Notes: generated by a model not told the origin, from the letters alone. Positions 1 to 9,275 are shown, counted from the stretch's first letter. The stretch: DNA of 52,619 bases from Clostridiales bacterium (GCA_021205695.1 JAJPXB010000012.1:1-52619), one strand, 5' to 3'. Program-made: numbers and translations.

Positions 1-29
1 GAAATGTACAAAAGAATTGCAAATGGCTA

Positions 30-58
30 TTGAAATTATCCGGCTCAGACGGTATAAT
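30..58 (+). promoter_or_regulatory. sigma-A promoter of the CdaR-like regulator gene
   Basis: A TTGAAA -35 box (30-35) and a consensus TATAAT -10 box (53-58) are separated by 17 bp. Transcription would begin near 65, leaving a leader of about 160 nt before the start codon at 225. The leader holds two possible hairpins: ATGGCC (121-126) with GGCCAT (142-147), and GGCCCCG (161-167) with CGGGGCC (172-178). Confidence 0.75.
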
Positions 59-224
59 AGAATCTGGAGCGCAGGCTGCAGACGGCCTGTGCCTGTGGAC
101 TTGTTGCAAAAAAAGAGAAAATGGCCCGTTTTGCTGTATTCGGCCATTGTGACAAAAGCCGGCCCCGGAGGCGGGGCCAGAGCGTCGGCTCAGCTGCCGG
201 AATCACCAGAAAGGAGAGGGAGAG

Positions 225-1316
225 ATGTCGAACCGGATTTTCCAGAGCGTCGTTCTTCAGATGAAGGAGAGCACCGACCGAACCATCGGCGTTGTCGATG
301 AGGACGGTGTTGTTATCGCGTGCAACGACCTGCCAACCATCGGCGAAACCTGGCCGGCAGTGGTAGAGCCGGTCAACAACACCCGGGACGACACCGTCGT
401 GGTGGAGGGGCGTACCTTTAAGGCCCTCACCGGCTGGAGCGCGCAGTTCGACTACGCCGTCTTTGTCAAGGGGGAGGATGAGCAGGCCAGGCTGATCTGC
501 TCCATGGCTGCCGTGGCCCTCAACGGGGCCAAGTCCTATTATGAGGAGAAGCACGACAAGGCCACCTTCGTGAAAAGTATCATCTCCGACAATATCATGC
601 TGGGGGATATCTATATCCGGGCCAAAGAGCTCCATTTTGCCACCGACACGCCCCGGGCGGTGTTCCTGGTGCGCCAGATGGGGGCCACCGATCTGGCGGT
701 CATCGACACCATTCAGTCCATCTTCCCCGACCGGCAGAACGACTTCGTCGTCTCCATGAACGAAACGGACGTGGCGCTCATCAAGCAGGTGCAAGAGGGC
801 ACCACCGGCAAGGATCTGCTCCGTCTGGCGCAGCAGATCTCCGAGACGATGGAGAACGACCTGAAGGTGAAGGCGGTCATCGGCATCGGCACCATCTCCT
901 ATCACATCCGGGATCTGGCCCGGGCGTACAAGGAGGCCCAGATGGCTATCGACGTGGGCAAGGTGTTCGACACGGAGCGCTCCATCGTGAACTACGACAA
1001 CCTGGGCATCGGACGGCTGATCTACCAGCTGCCCACTACCCTGTGCGAAATGTTCCTCCAGGAGGTCTTTAAGAAGAACCCCATCGACGCCCTGGATCAG
1101 GAGACGCTGTTCACCATCAACAAGTTCTTCGAGAACAACCTGAACGTCTCCGAGACGGCCCGGAAACTGTTTGTCCACCGGAACACCCTGGTCTACCGTC
1201 TGGAGAAGATCAAAAAGCTCACCGGTCTGGATCTGCGGGAGTTCGACGACGCCATCACCTTTAAGGTGGCCCTCATGGTCAAGCAGTACCTCCGCTCCCG
1301 CGGCATCAAGTCGTAA
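225..1316 (+). CDS. CdaR/PucR-family transcriptional regulator
   Basis: A 363-residue DNA-binding regulator of the sugar-diacid (CdaR)/PucR type. The N-terminal ~100 residues resemble a diacid-recognition sensor (a GVVDEDGVVIACND stretch near residue 22). The middle (about 130-250) resembles the GGDEF-like fold of these proteins. The C-terminal ~60 residues hold the typical PucR helix-turn-helix: NVSETARKLFVHRNTLVYRLEKI. The start at 225 has an AGGAG site at 212-216. The gene is monocistronic, with its own promoter upstream and a strong terminator at 1365-1410. Family members sense small carboxylates or purine-related ligands; no catabolic genes lie nearby, so the ligand cannot be inferred. 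Confidence 0.8.
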   Translation: MSNRIFQSVVLQMKESTDRTIGVVDEDGVVIACNDLPTIGETWPAVVEPVNNTRDDTVVVEGRTFKALTGWSAQFDYAVFVKGEDEQARLICSMAAVALNGAKSYYEEKHDKATFVKSIISDNIMLGDIYIRAKELHFATDTPRAVFLVRQMGATDLAVIDTIQSIFPDRQNDFVVSMNETDVALIKQVQEGTTGKDLLRLAQQISETMENDLKVKAVIGIGTISYHIRDLARAYKEAQMAIDVGKVFDTERSIVNYDNLGIGRLIYQLPTTLCEMFLQEVFKKNPIDALDQETLFTINKFFENNLNVSETARKLFVHRNTLVYRLEKIKKLTGLDLREFDDAITFKVALMVKQYLRSRGIKS

Positions 1317-1364
1317 GCGGCTGCCCGAACACAAAATTGTAACGATTTGTCATCGATATAATCG

Positions 1365-1410
1365 AGAAAAGTCCCTGTTTTTCCCAGAAAACGGGGACTT
1401 TTCTTATTTG
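1365..1410 (+). terminator. rho-independent terminator after the CdaR-like gene
   Basis: An AGAAAAGTCCC-type arm (1365-1381) pairs with its complement at 1388-1404, about 17 bp with one G-T pair, around a six-base loop, followed by TTATTTGTT. The A-rich left arm would also serve as a terminator in the opposite direction. Confidence 0.85.
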
Positions 1411-1434
1411 TTCTGAACATTTTGTGAACAGCGG

Positions 1435-1463
1435 TTGACAGAAGTTACAAATAACGCTATAAT
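1435..1463 (+). promoter_or_regulatory. perfect consensus sigma-A promoter of ftsEX operon
   Basis: TTGACA (1435-1440), a 17-bp spacer and TATAAT (1458-1463): both hexamers match the sigma-A consensus exactly. The predicted leader to the ftsE start codon is about 120 nt. Confidence 0.9.
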
Positions 1464-1592
1464 GATGCTGTTGAATAAGCGGCGATACGGTTTGTCTGTG
1501 CGACATGACGGCGCAATGTCGGGAAAACGCGCAGACGAATGCCGGCCCCAAAAGGGACGGACGCCGACCTGACAGGACGGCTGGAGCGTATT

Positions 1593-2285
1593 ATGATTCA
1601 GTTTACAAATGTAAAAAAGATATATGAGAGCAACCTGACCGAAGCCCTCTATGACATCTCCTTTGTCATCGAGGACGGAGAGTTTGTCTTTCTGGTGGGC
1701 CCCTCCGGCTCCGGCAAGTCTACCATCCTGAAGCTGCTGACCGCAGAGGAGCGGATCACCTCCGGCGGCATCCTGGTGGGGGATTTCGATCTGGCCCGGC
1801 TGAGCCAGCGGAAGGTGCCCTATCTCCGCCGTACCCTGGGCGTCGTGTTCCAGGACTACCGGCTCATCGAGAACCGGACGGTGAAGGGCAACCTGGAGTT
1901 TGCCATGCGAGTGGTGGGCACAAGGAAGTCGGTCATCCGGGAGCGCATCCCCTATGTGCTGGAGCTGGTGGGCCTCTCGGAAAAGGGAGACTGCTACCCC
2001 TCGGAGCTCTCCGGCGGCGAGCAGCAGCGGGTGGCCATCGCCCGGGCGCTGGTGAACAACCCCAAGACCATCATCGCGGACGAACCCACCGGCAACCTGG
2101 ACCCGGAGCGCTCCTACGAGCTGATGTGTCTGCTGGAGAAAATCAATCAGCTGGGAACCACTATGCTGGTCGTCACCCATGAGCGGGATCTGGTGAACTG
2201 CTTCAACAAGCGCGTCATCAGCATCGACAGCGGACGGGTCATCAGCGATATGGAGAATGGTTTGTACGACTATGATACGATTTAA
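1593..2285 (+). CDS. ftsE: cell division ATP-binding protein FtsE
   Basis: The ATPase of the FtsEX complex, an ABC-type system that does not transport a solute but transmits ATP hydrolysis in the cytoplasm to peptidoglycan hydrolases outside. Visible motifs: Walker [11 protein letters not shown]-loop FQDYRL, signature [14 protein letters not shown], Walker [12 protein letters not shown] and switch His in VVTHERD. I use the start at 1593 (MIQFTNVKK), which gives 230 residues, the normal FtsE length, with a GGAG at 1583-1586; an in-frame ATG at 1539 would add 18 residues not found in the family. It overlaps ftsX by 14 bp, as expected for coupled translation. Confidence 0.95.
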   Translation: MIQFTNVKKIYESNLTEALYDISFVIEDGEFVFLVGPSGSGKSTILKLLTAEERITSGGILVGDFDLARLSQRKVPYLRRTLGVVFQDYRLIENRTVKGNLEFAMRVVGTRKSVIRERIPYVLELVGLSEKGDCYPSELSGGEQQRVAIARALVNNPKTIIADEPTGNLDPERSYELMCLLEKINQLGTTMLVVTHERDLVNCFNKRVISIDSGRVISDMENGLYDYDTI

Positions 2286-3159
2286 TTTAGGCTATTACAT
2301 CAAGGAAGGCTTCCGCTCCTTCGCCGCCCACGGCTTTATGACCTTCGCATCCATCGCCATTATGGCCTCCTGCCTCATCATCATGGGCAGCTTTACCCTG
2401 GTGGCGATCAATCTGGAGTACAATCTGGACGCCCTCATGGAGGACAACGAATTCCTGGCCTATGTGGACGAGGACTACACCGAGGAGGAGGGCGCCGCCC
2501 TCCAGAGCCAGATCGAGGCCATCGACAACGTGGCGGAGTGCCAGTACATCACCCGCGAGGAGGCCCTGGAGAACTATGTGAGCGGCCTGGAGGACTCCTC
2601 TCTGTATGAGAATGTCCCCGCCTCCGCCCTCCGGAGCCGGTTCAGCGTCCGTGTCACCGACATCGAGCAGCTGGAGACCACCATTGAAGAGGTACGGGAA
2701 GTGGAGGGGATCGTCAAGATCTCCGCCTCCGTGGACGTGGCCAACGGCCTGGTCACCGTGCGCAACGTGACCGTGATCATCGCCCTGGCCCTGGTGATCA
2801 TTCTGGTGGTCGTCTCCTTCTTTATCATATCCAACTCCATCAAGCTGGCCACCTCTGCCCGTGAGGAGGAGATCGCCATAATGAAGATGGTGGGCGCCAC
2901 CAATGCTTTCGTCTGCTGGCCCTTCGTGGTGGAGGGCATCCTGCTGGGCGGCATCAGCGCAGTGGTGGCGGCTCTGGCGGAGTGGGGCTTTTACCGGCTT
3001 GTCCGCAGTGCCATCAACGTCTATACCCATGTGCAGCTGGTCAGCATCATCCCCTTCCGCACCTTGGCCTTCCCCATGTGCGCAGCATTCCTGGGCATCG
3101 GGCTGCTTGTGGGCGTGGTGGGCAGCCTGATCACCATCCGGAAGTACCTGAAGGTTTGA
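2272..3159 (+). CDS. ftsX: cell division protein FtsX
   Basis: The membrane partner of FtsE, 295 residues. It has the FtsX layout: a cytoplasmic N-terminus, one membrane segment (about residues 22-44), a large extracellular loop (about 45-165) that contacts the hydrolase, then three further membrane segments (about 170-195, 215-240, 265-290). The AREEEIAIMKMVGAT stretch after the second segment is the typical coupling region that meets FtsE. The chosen ATG (2272) lies inside the end of ftsE; the alternative ATG at 2257 adds five residues but sits directly on the GGAG (2252-2255). The product of the next gene is the likely client. Confidence 0.92.
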   Translation: MIRFNLGYYIKEGFRSFAAHGFMTFASIAIMASCLIIMGSFTLVAINLEYNLDALMEDNEFLAYVDEDYTEEEGAALQSQIEAIDNVAECQYITREEALENYVSGLEDSSLYENVPASALRSRFSVRVTDIEQLETTIEEVREVEGIVKISASVDVANGLVTVRNVTVIIALALVIILVVVSFFIISNSIKLATSAREEEIAIMKMVGATNAFVCWPFVVEGILLGGISAVVAALAEWGFYRLVRSAINVYTHVQLVSIIPFRTLAFPMCAAFLGIGLLVGVVGSLITIRKYLKV

Positions 3160-3191
3160 CAACATACAAGACCGACCACAGGAGGCACGTC

Positions 3192-4757
3192 ATGACAGAA
3201 AGACGCAAGGAAAAGAAAAACGCCGTCGATTTGAAGCGAATTGCCGTAGCTGCTGTCGCTCTGCTGATGGCACTGATGATGATTGTCCCACTGGTGGCGG
3301 ATGTGTTCCTCTACGGCTTCGCCTATGACTTCACCATCTCCCAGGAGGATATTGACGCCCTGGTGGAGCAGAAGGAGGCGCTGGCGGAGCAGCAGGCGGA
3401 GGCGCAGGCCACCCTGGAGTCCCTCCAGGATCAGGAAAACTCCGCCGTGGATCGCCTGAATGCCATCGAGGATCAGCTGGATCTTCTGGCGGAGCAGATC
3501 AACGCCACCCAGGAGATTATCGACCAGTACGACGAGATGATTACCGCCACCCAGGAGTCTCTGGCAGAGGCCCAGGCCCAGGAGGAGGTCTATTACAACC
3601 TGTTCCTGGAGCGTGTCCGCTCCATGGAGGAGGAGGGCACGATCTCTTATTGGGAGATCCTGTTCAACGCCGCCAGCTTCTCTGACCTGCTGGACCGGTG
3701 GAGCTTTGTCAACGACGTCATGCAGTATGACAACGACATTATGGACGCTCTGGAGGCCGCCCAGGAGGCGGTCGCCGGCTATGAATCGCAGCTGGAGGAG
3801 GAGCAGGCCGCCCAGGAGGAGACCAAGGCCCAGCTCCTGGAGGAGCAGGCCGAGCAGGAGGACGCCGCTGTGGAGCAGCAGGCGGTGGTAGCGGAGATCC
3901 TGGAAAACCAGGAGACCTACGCCGCCCAGATCACCGCCCTCTCCAACCAGCAGAGCGAGCTGGTGGGTGAGATTTCCGAAGCGGAGGAGCAGCTGGCCGC
4001 CGAGGAGGCCGCCGCCGCCCTGGAGGAGCAGCTCCGCCTGGAAGAGGAGGAGCGCCAGCGCCAGGAGGAAGAGGCCGCTGCGGCAGCGGCTGCAGAGGCC
4101 GAGGCGGAAGCGGAACGCCAGCGCCAGGCGGAGGAGGCCGCCGCAGCTGCGAAGGCAGAAGAGGAGGAGAAGGCCAATACCTCCACAGATACCGATACCT
4201 CCGCAGATACGGAAACAGATACATCGACGGATACCTCCACGGAAACGGATACATCGACAGACACCTCCACGGAAACGGATACATCGACGGATACCTCCAC
4301 AGGAACAGACACCTCGACGGATACCTCTGCGGACACGGGCACCTCGACGGATGAGAGCAGCTCGTCTTCCGGCTCCAGCTCCGGCTCCAGCTCCGGTTCC
4401 AGCTCCAGCTCCAGCGTCACCGGCTCGGCCATTATCGCTTACGCCTCTCAGTTTGTGGGCAACTCCTATGTCTGGGGCGGCAACAGCCTGACTGATGGCA
4501 TCGACTGCTCCGGCTTTGTCCACCAGGTCCTGGCCCATTTCGGCATCAGCTCTCCCCGTTATTCCGGCTCCTTTGCCAGCTGGGGCAAGGCGGTGAGCGT
4601 GTCCGATATGCAGGTGGGCGACGTTGTCGTCTACTCCGGGCATGTGGGCTTCTATGCAGGCAACGGGCTGCTGCTCAGCGCGCTGGGCTCGGATTATGGC
4701 ATCACCTATTGCTCGGTCTACTACAAGACGATCGTGGCGGTGCGCCGGGCCTGGTGA
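3192..4757 (+). CDS. FtsEX-linked coiled-coil peptidoglycan hydrolase, NlpC/P60 family
   Basis: A 521-residue secreted or anchored hydrolase in the position of PcsB/CwlO-type FtsEX clients. After a basic N-terminus (MTERRKEKKN) comes a hydrophobic segment (about 15-40), then a long coiled coil of E/Q/A-rich heptads (about 55-325), an S/T/D linker made of tandem 10-residue repeats (nt 4211-4350), a Ser-Gly-rich stretch, and a C-terminal NlpC/P60 domain (about 415-521). The catalytic Cys (DGIDCSGFV) and His (GHVGFYAG) are present, but the third residue, normally His in a (M/V)(I)HA motif 12 residues later, is Ser (LLLSALG). The start at 3192 has an AGGAGG at 3180-3185; the frame is open further upstream but only inside ftsX. 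Likely a D,L-endopeptidase activated by FtsX. Confidence 0.88.
   Translation: MTERRKEKKNAVDLKRIAVAAVALLMALMMIVPLVADVFLYGFAYDFTISQEDIDALVEQKEALAEQQAEAQATLESLQDQENSAVDRLNAIEDQLDLLAEQINATQEIIDQYDEMITATQESLAEAQAQEEVYYNLFLERVRSMEEEGTISYWEILFNAASFSDLLDRWSFVNDVMQYDNDIMDALEAAQEAVAGYESQLEEEQAAQEETKAQLLEEQAEQEDAAVEQQAVVAEILENQETYAAQITALSNQQSELVGEISEAEEQLAAEEAAAALEEQLRLEEEERQRQEEEAAAAAAAEAEAEAERQRQAEEAAAAAKAEEEEKANTSTDTDTSADTETDTSTDTSTETDTSTDTSTETDTSTDTSTGTDTSTDTSADTGTSTDESSSSSGSSSGSSSGSSSSSSVTGSAIIAYASQFVGNSYVWGGNSLTDGIDCSGFVHQVLAHFGISSPRYSGSFASWGKAVSVSDMQVGDVVVYSGHVGFYAGNGLLLSALGSDYGITYCSVYYKTIVAVRRAW
4211..4350 (+). repeat. 30-bp tandem repeat encoding the Thr/Ser/Asp linker
   Basis: About 4.7 copies of a 30-bp unit (4211, 4241, 4271, 4301, 4331), each encoding ten residues of the form ETDTSTDTST. 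Copies 1-3 are nearly identical and the last two diverge. Because 30 is a multiple of three, copy-number change alters linker length without breaking the frame. Confidence 0.9.
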
Positions 4758-4789
4758 CGGGACAGCTCTACATCGATTATAACGAATTT

Positions 4790-4825
4790 CCCCGGTGCGG
4801 CCTGACGGCCGTATCGGGGATTTCT
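4790..4825 (+). terminator. hairpin terminator after the ftsEX-hydrolase operon
   Basis: CCCCG...CGGCC (4790-4802) pairs with GGCCG...CGGGG (4807-4819) around a TGAC loop with a three-base internal mismatch; a short ATTTCT tail follows. The rest of 4826-4986 is GC-rich with no gene and no recognisable lysine riboswitch. Confidence 0.6.
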
Positions 4826-4986
4826 AATGCAGTCGGCTGGCATCGCACGGGAGAAGCGCGGCGCAGAGCGGGCCCCCGCCCTGTACCGGACGCTCCGCGC
4901 CGGGGCAAAGCCGACTTCAGAGCCGCTTTTTCATCGCCCGCTATGGCTGCAAAAGCCGAAATCAGCGAAAAAATTCGAGCTGCCCC

Positions 4987-5015
4987 TTGCGAACGGGGAA
5001 AAAAGTGCGTACTAT
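4987..5015 (+). promoter_or_regulatory. probable lysA promoter
   Basis: TTGCGA (4987-4992), a 17-bp spacer and TACTAT (5010-5015). Transcription would start about 25 nt before the lysA ATG, leaving room only for the ribosome binding site (AGAGGAG), so no leader-based control is expected. Confidence 0.55.
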
Positions 5016-5046
5016 ATAGGAGAAACAGAGAGAGGAGAACGTCGCT

Positions 5047-6306
5047 ATGCAGAAGACCCCTTTCGTCTCCCTGGAGCAGCTCCGGGAGATCATACAGAAA
5101 TATCCCACCCCGTTCCACATCTATGACGAGGCGGGGATCCGCCGCACCGCCCGGGCGGTCAACGCCGCCTTCGCATGGAATCCCGGCTTCCGGGAGTACT
5201 TTGCCGTGAAGGCCACCCCCACCCCCCGCATTTTGAAGATTCTCCACGAGGAGGGGTGCGGGACGGACTGCTCCAGTCTGACGGAGCTGATGATGAGCGA
5301 CCGCTGCGGCATTGCCGGGGAGGAAATCATGTTCTCCTCCAACGACACCCCGGCGGAGGAATTTGTCCTGGCCCAGGAGCTGGGGGCCACCATCAACCTG
5401 GACGACCTCACCCATGTGGATTTTCTGGAGAAGGCCCTGGGCTTCATCCCCCGGCGCATCTCCTGCCGGTACAATCCCGGCGGGGTGTTCCAGCTGGGGG
5501 AGAGCAAGGAGGGCTTCCAGGTGATGGATAATCCGGGGGACGCCAAATACGGTATGACCCGGGAGCAGCTCTTTGAGGCGTACCGCAGGTTAAAGGCCCT
5601 GGGAGCGGAGGAGTTCGGCCTCCACGCCTTCCTGGCCTCCAACACCCTGTCCAACGATTACTATCCCGCCCTGGCCGCCCAGCTCTTTCAGCTGGCGGTG
5701 GAGCTGCAGCGGGAGACCGGCTGTCACATCACCTTCATCAACCTCTCCGGCGGGGTGGGGGTGGACTACCGTCCGGAGCAGCCCGCCAACGACATTGCTG
5801 CCATCGGCGAGGGCGTCCGCCGGGCCTACGAGTCCATCCTGACCCCCAACGGCATGGGGGACGTGGCCATCTACACCGAGATGGGCCGGTATATGCTGGC
5901 CGCCAACGGCCATCTGGTCACCACCGTCCTCCACGAGAAGCACACCTACAAGGAGTATATCGGGGTGGACGCCTGCGCCGCCAACCTGATGCGCCCGGCC
6001 ATGTACGGGGCCTACCATCACATCACCGCCATGGGGAAGGAGAGCCTCCCCTGCAACCGCAAATATGACGTGGTGGGCTCTCTGTGCGAGAACAACGACA
6101 AGTTTGCCATCGACCGGATGCTGCCGGAGCTGGAGATTGGAGATATCCTGGTCATCCATGACACCGGGGCCCATGGCTTCTCCATGGGCTACAACTACAA
6201 CGGCCGTCTCCGTTCCGCCGAGCTGCTGCTCCGGGAGGACGGGAGCGTGGAGCTGATGCGCCGTGCAGAGACTCCGGAGGACTATTTTGCAACGCTGGTA
6301 TGGTGA
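5047..6306 (+). CDS. lysA: diaminopimelate decarboxylase
   Basis: Converts meso-diaminopimelate to L-lysine with pyridoxal phosphate, in the cytoplasm. The 419-residue protein has the fold-type III pattern: the PLP lysine in FAVKATPTP (about residue 57), the glycine-rich phosphate-binding LSGGVGVDY (about 235), and the C-terminal substrate-site segment with GSLCENNDKFA (about 345) and HDTGAHGFSMGYNYNGR. It is somewhat divergent from Bacillus LysA and belongs to the clostridial variant group, so a related PLP decarboxylase role cannot be fully excluded. The start follows AGAGGAGAACGTCGCT. The lipoprotein gene starts 22 bp downstream and is probably cotranscribed. No other lysine genes are in the window. 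Confidence 0.88.
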   Translation: MQKTPFVSLEQLREIIQKYPTPFHIYDEAGIRRTARAVNAAFAWNPGFREYFAVKATPTPRILKILHEEGCGTDCSSLTELMMSDRCGIAGEEIMFSSNDTPAEEFVLAQELGATINLDDLTHVDFLEKALGFIPRRISCRYNPGGVFQLGESKEGFQVMDNPGDAKYGMTREQLFEAYRRLKALGAEEFGLHAFLASNTLSNDYYPALAAQLFQLAVELQRETGCHITFINLSGGVGVDYRPEQPANDIAAIGEGVRRAYESILTPNGMGDVAIYTEMGRYMLAANGHLVTTVLHEKHTYKEYIGVDACAANLMRPAMYGAYHHITAMGKESLPCNRKYDVVGSLCENNDKFAIDRMLPELEIGDILVIHDTGAHGFSMGYNYNGRLRSAELLLREDGSVELMRRAETPEDYFATLVW

Positions 6307-6328
6307 CGCCTGCGGAAAAGGAGCGGTC

Positions 6329-7270
6329 ATGATAAGGTTGGTTCGGAACATTGCCCTGCTGCTATGCCTGTGCCTGATAGTTTGCCTTGCAGGCTGTGGC
6401 GAGACTGTCGCAGAGACGGACAATACGCAGACCGAGGCCGCAGACAGCGTCTCCGTCTCAGACGAGACGGAGACGGACGCACAGGCCGCTGCCGATGCTG
6501 CCGCCGCCGCGGCTGCCGACCAGGAGGCGTCGGAGGATGCCGGGGCGGAGGAGCCGGAGAGCACCGCCGGAGAGGATACCGCCGCTGTGCCCACGGTGAG
6601 CATCTCCGTCTCCAGCGGCTCCTTCTCCCATGAGAACGGCACGGAGCTGCTGACGATGACGACGGTGAGCATCTCCGTCTCCGTGGAGGGCAAGCCGGAG
6701 GTGGAGGAGAGCATCAATGCCGACCTCCAGGCCCTGCTGAATGAGACCGGCACCGCCAACTCCGAGCTGAGGGCCCAGGTGGAGGCGGATTATGAGGCGT
6801 TTCTGGAGGAGGACGGCGGGGACTGGTATGCCTATGAATCCCAGCTGACGGCGGAGGTCGTCCGCTGTGACAGCCAGGTGCTGAGCATCCGGTTCAACGG
6901 CTACAGCTACTCCGGCGGCGCCCATGGCTACAGCTTTTCCTATGGCCGGAGCTATGATGTCCAGAGCGGCTCCCGCCTGTCCCTGACCTTCCTCTCCGCC
7001 AGTGGGGCGGACTTCCCCACCTACGCGCTGGAGCGGGTCGCCGAGCTGTGCGGGACGGCGGCATACAGCGGGCTGCTGTTTGACACGGATGTGGTTCAGG
7101 AGAGCCTCTCCGACGTGGTCAGCGACGAGCAGTTTATCATGACGGAAGAAGGCGTGACCTTTCTCGCCGACCCCTATGTGATCGGCCCCTACGCCTCCGG
7201 GATCATTGAGTTCACCCTGCCCTACGATGAGCTGGAGGGTGTGGTCAAGGCGGACTATCTCCCGGCGTGA
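6329..7270 (+). CDS. DUF3298/DUF4163 lipoprotein (RsiV/PdaC-like extracellular domain)
   Basis: A 313-residue predicted lipoprotein. Residues 1-23 form a signal peptide ending in a lipobox (LAGC), so Cys22-23 would be lipidated. A low-complexity E/D/A/T linker (about 24-85) follows, then a DUF4163-like region and a DUF3298-like domain containing YSGGAHGYSFSYGRSYDV. These domains occur in the lysozyme-sensing anti-sigma factor RsiV and the deacetylase PdaC, but here there is no transmembrane anti-sigma part and no neighbouring sigma factor. The start at 6329 follows AAAAGGAG; an upstream ATG at 6263 lies inside lysA and would destroy the signal peptide. A 21-bp direct repeat (6592-6612 and 6661-6681) encodes TVSISVS twice. 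Confidence 0.75.
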   Translation: MIRLVRNIALLLCLCLIVCLAGCGETVAETDNTQTEAADSVSVSDETETDAQAAADAAAAAAADQEASEDAGAEEPESTAGEDTAAVPTVSISVSSGSFSHENGTELLTMTTVSISVSVEGKPEVEESINADLQALLNETGTANSELRAQVEADYEAFLEEDGGDWYAYESQLTAEVVRCDSQVLSIRFNGYSYSGGAHGYSFSYGRSYDVQSGSRLSLTFLSASGADFPTYALERVAELCGTAAYSGLLFDTDVVQESLSDVVSDEQFIMTEEGVTFLADPYVIGPYASGIIEFTLPYDELEGVVKADYLPA

Positions 7271-7323
7271 CGAGAAAGCTTTCTCGGCCCGGAGCTGCCG
7301 CAGGGCGGTTCCGGGCTGTTCTG
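7271..7323 (+). terminator. palindrome and terminator-like hairpin after the lipoprotein gene
   Basis: Directly after the stop codon is a perfect 16-bp palindrome, CGAGAAAGCTTTCTCG (7271-7286). A second hairpin follows, GCCCGGA...TGCC (7287-7299) pairing with GGCG...TCCGGGC (7304-7316), and then TGTTCT. Probably a terminator separating lysA-lipoprotein from mnmG. Confidence 0.55.
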
Positions 7324-7351
7324 TGTGAGCGTATAAGAGGTGAAGGACGAC

Positions 7352-9226
7352 ATGGATTATCGTGCGGGCAGCTATGACGTGGGGGTGATCGGCGCCGGCC
7401 ACGCCGGGATCGAGGCGGCCCTGGCCGCCGCCCGGATGGGGCTGCGGACGGTGTGTTTCACCGTCAACCTGGACGCCGTGGGCAATATGCCCTGCAACCC
7501 CGCCATCGGCGGCACCGGAAAGGGCCACCTGGTACGGGAGCTGGACGCCCTGGGGGGCGAGATGGCCCGGGCCGCGGACAGGGCCTGTATCCAGTACCGG
7601 CTGCTCAACCGGGGCAAGGGCCCTTCTGTCTGGTCCCTCCGCGCCCAGGCGGACCGCCGACGGTATCAGGAGGTCATGAAGCAGACGCTGGAGCGGCAGG
7701 AGAACCTGACGCTGAAGCAGGCGGAGGTGACGGACGTTCTGACCCGGGAGGGCCATGTCACCGGCGTCCGCACCCGAAACGGGGCGGTCTACGACCTCCG
7801 GGCGGTGGTGGTGGCCACCGGCACCTATCTGGGAGGCCGCACCATCGTGGGCGAGGTCAGCCAGACCAGCGGCCCGGACGGGCTCCAGGCGGCGCTGGCT
7901 CTGACGGAGAGCCTGCAAAAGCTGGGCTTCTCCCTCCGGCGGTTCAAGACGGGGACGCCTCCCAGGGTGAACCGGCGGACGGTGGACTTCTCCAAAATGG
8001 AGCGCCAGGAGGGCGACCCTGACCCGGCTCCCTTCTCCTTTCAGACGACGTCCGTACCGGAGAACCGGGCGGTGTGCTACCTCACCTACACCAATCAGCG
8101 CACCCACGACATCATCCGGGCCAATCTCCACCGCTCCCCCCTGTTCTCCGGGGTCATCCAGGGGGTCGGGCCCCGGTACTGCCCCTCCATCGAGGACAAG
8201 GTGGTGCGGTTCGCGGACAAGGAGCGGCACCAGCTCTTTATCGAGCCCATGGGCCTGAACACGGAGGAGCTGTATGTCCAGGGCCTCTCCTCCTCTCTCC
8301 CGGAGGACGTGCAGGTGGAGATGCTCCACACCATCCCCGGCCTGGAGCGGGCGGAGATGACCCGGACGGCCTACGCCATCGAGTACGACTGCGTGGACCC
8401 CACCGAGCTGCTGCCCACCCTGGAGTGCAAGCGGGTTTCCGACCTCTACGGGGCGGGGCAGTTCAACGGCTCCTCCGGCTATGAGGAGGCCGCCGCCCAG
8501 GGGTTTGTGGCGGGGGTCAACGCCGCCCTCCGGCTGCTGGATCGGGAGCCGCTGATCCTGCGCCGGGATCAGGGCTATATCGGTGTGCTCATCGACGACC
8601 TGGTGACCAAGGGCACCAACGAGCCGTACCGGATGATGACCTCCCGGACGGAGTACCGGCTGGTGCAGCGGCAGGACAACGCCGACCAGCGCCTGACTCC
8701 GGTGGGCTACCGTCTGGGCCTGGTGAGCCGGGAGCGGTATGAGGCGGTGATGGAGAAGTACTGCCAGGTGGATCGGGAGCTGGAGCGGCTGGAGCACACG
8801 GGAGCGGCCACCACCCCGGCGCTGACCGCCTTCCTGGAGGAGCGGGGAGAGAGCGTCCCCGCCTCCGGGGCGAAGCTCTCCGCCCTGTTGCGCCGTCCCA
8901 AAATCAGCTATGACGACCTGGCTCCCTTCGACCCGGAGCGGCCTGAGCTGCCCCGGCTGGTGACGGAGCAGGTGGAGATACAGCTGAAATACGACGGCTA
9001 TATCCAGCGGCAGAACCGGCAGATCGCCCAGTTCCAGCGGATGGAGGAGCGGGCCCTGCCCCCGGACACGGATTACAGCGAGATACAGAGTCTGCGCATA
9101 GAGGCCCGGCAGAAGCTGAATCAGATACGCCCTCTGAATCTGGGCCAGGCCTCCCGCATCTCCGGGGTCAGCCCGGCGGACGTGGCGGCGCTGATCTTCT
9201 GGCTGGAGCGGCAGGAGGAGCGATGA
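7352..9226 (+). CDS. mnmG: tRNA uridine-5-carboxymethylaminomethyl modification enzyme MnmG
   Basis: The FAD-dependent large subunit of the MnmE-MnmG complex, which builds the (c)mnm5 group on wobble uridine 34 of several tRNAs. The 624-residue protein is of normal length. It has the FAD dinucleotide motif ([12 protein letters not shown], about 11-22), the family block with catalytic Cys in [16 protein letters not shown], the GTYLGG motif, and the long helical C-terminal domain that binds MnmE. I use the ATG at 7352; the frame is also open from a GTG at 7340, but AGAGG/AAGG sequences at 7336-7347 fit the ATG. mnmE is not adjacent, unlike in many Firmicutes. Confidence 0.95.
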   Translation: MDYRAGSYDVGVIGAGHAGIEAALAAARMGLRTVCFTVNLDAVGNMPCNPAIGGTGKGHLVRELDALGGEMARAADRACIQYRLLNRGKGPSVWSLRAQADRRRYQEVMKQTLERQENLTLKQAEVTDVLTREGHVTGVRTRNGAVYDLRAVVVATGTYLGGRTIVGEVSQTSGPDGLQAALALTESLQKLGFSLRRFKTGTPPRVNRRTVDFSKMERQEGDPDPAPFSFQTTSVPENRAVCYLTYTNQRTHDIIRANLHRSPLFSGVIQGVGPRYCPSIEDKVVRFADKERHQLFIEPMGLNTEELYVQGLSSSLPEDVQVEMLHTIPGLERAEMTRTAYAIEYDCVDPTELLPTLECKRVSDLYGAGQFNGSSGYEEAAAQGFVAGVNAALRLLDREPLILRRDQGYIGVLIDDLVTKGTNEPYRMMTSRTEYRLVQRQDNADQRLTPVGYRLGLVSRERYEAVMEKYCQVDRELERLEHTGAATTPALTAFLEERGESVPASGAKLSALLRRPKISYDDLAPFDPERPELPRLVTEQVEIQLKYDGYIQRQNRQIAQFQRMEERALPPDTDYSEIQSLRIEARQKLNQIRPLNLGQASRISGVSPADVAALIFWLERQEER

Positions 9227-9233
9227 AGAGCAG

Positions 9234-9275
9234 AAAAGAGGACGGCCGGATATCCTGACCGCCCTCTTTCTTAAA
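9234..9275 (+). terminator. rho-independent terminator after mnmG
   Basis: AAAGAGG-CGG (9235-9245) pairs with CCG-CCTCTTT (9259-9269), followed by a T-rich tail (CTTAAATTTTT). Confidence 0.85.

Noticed and set aside
4826..5046. Lysine riboswitch (L-box) upstream of lysA
   Set aside because: No L-box core motifs, and the apparent promoter leaves only about 25 nt of leader.
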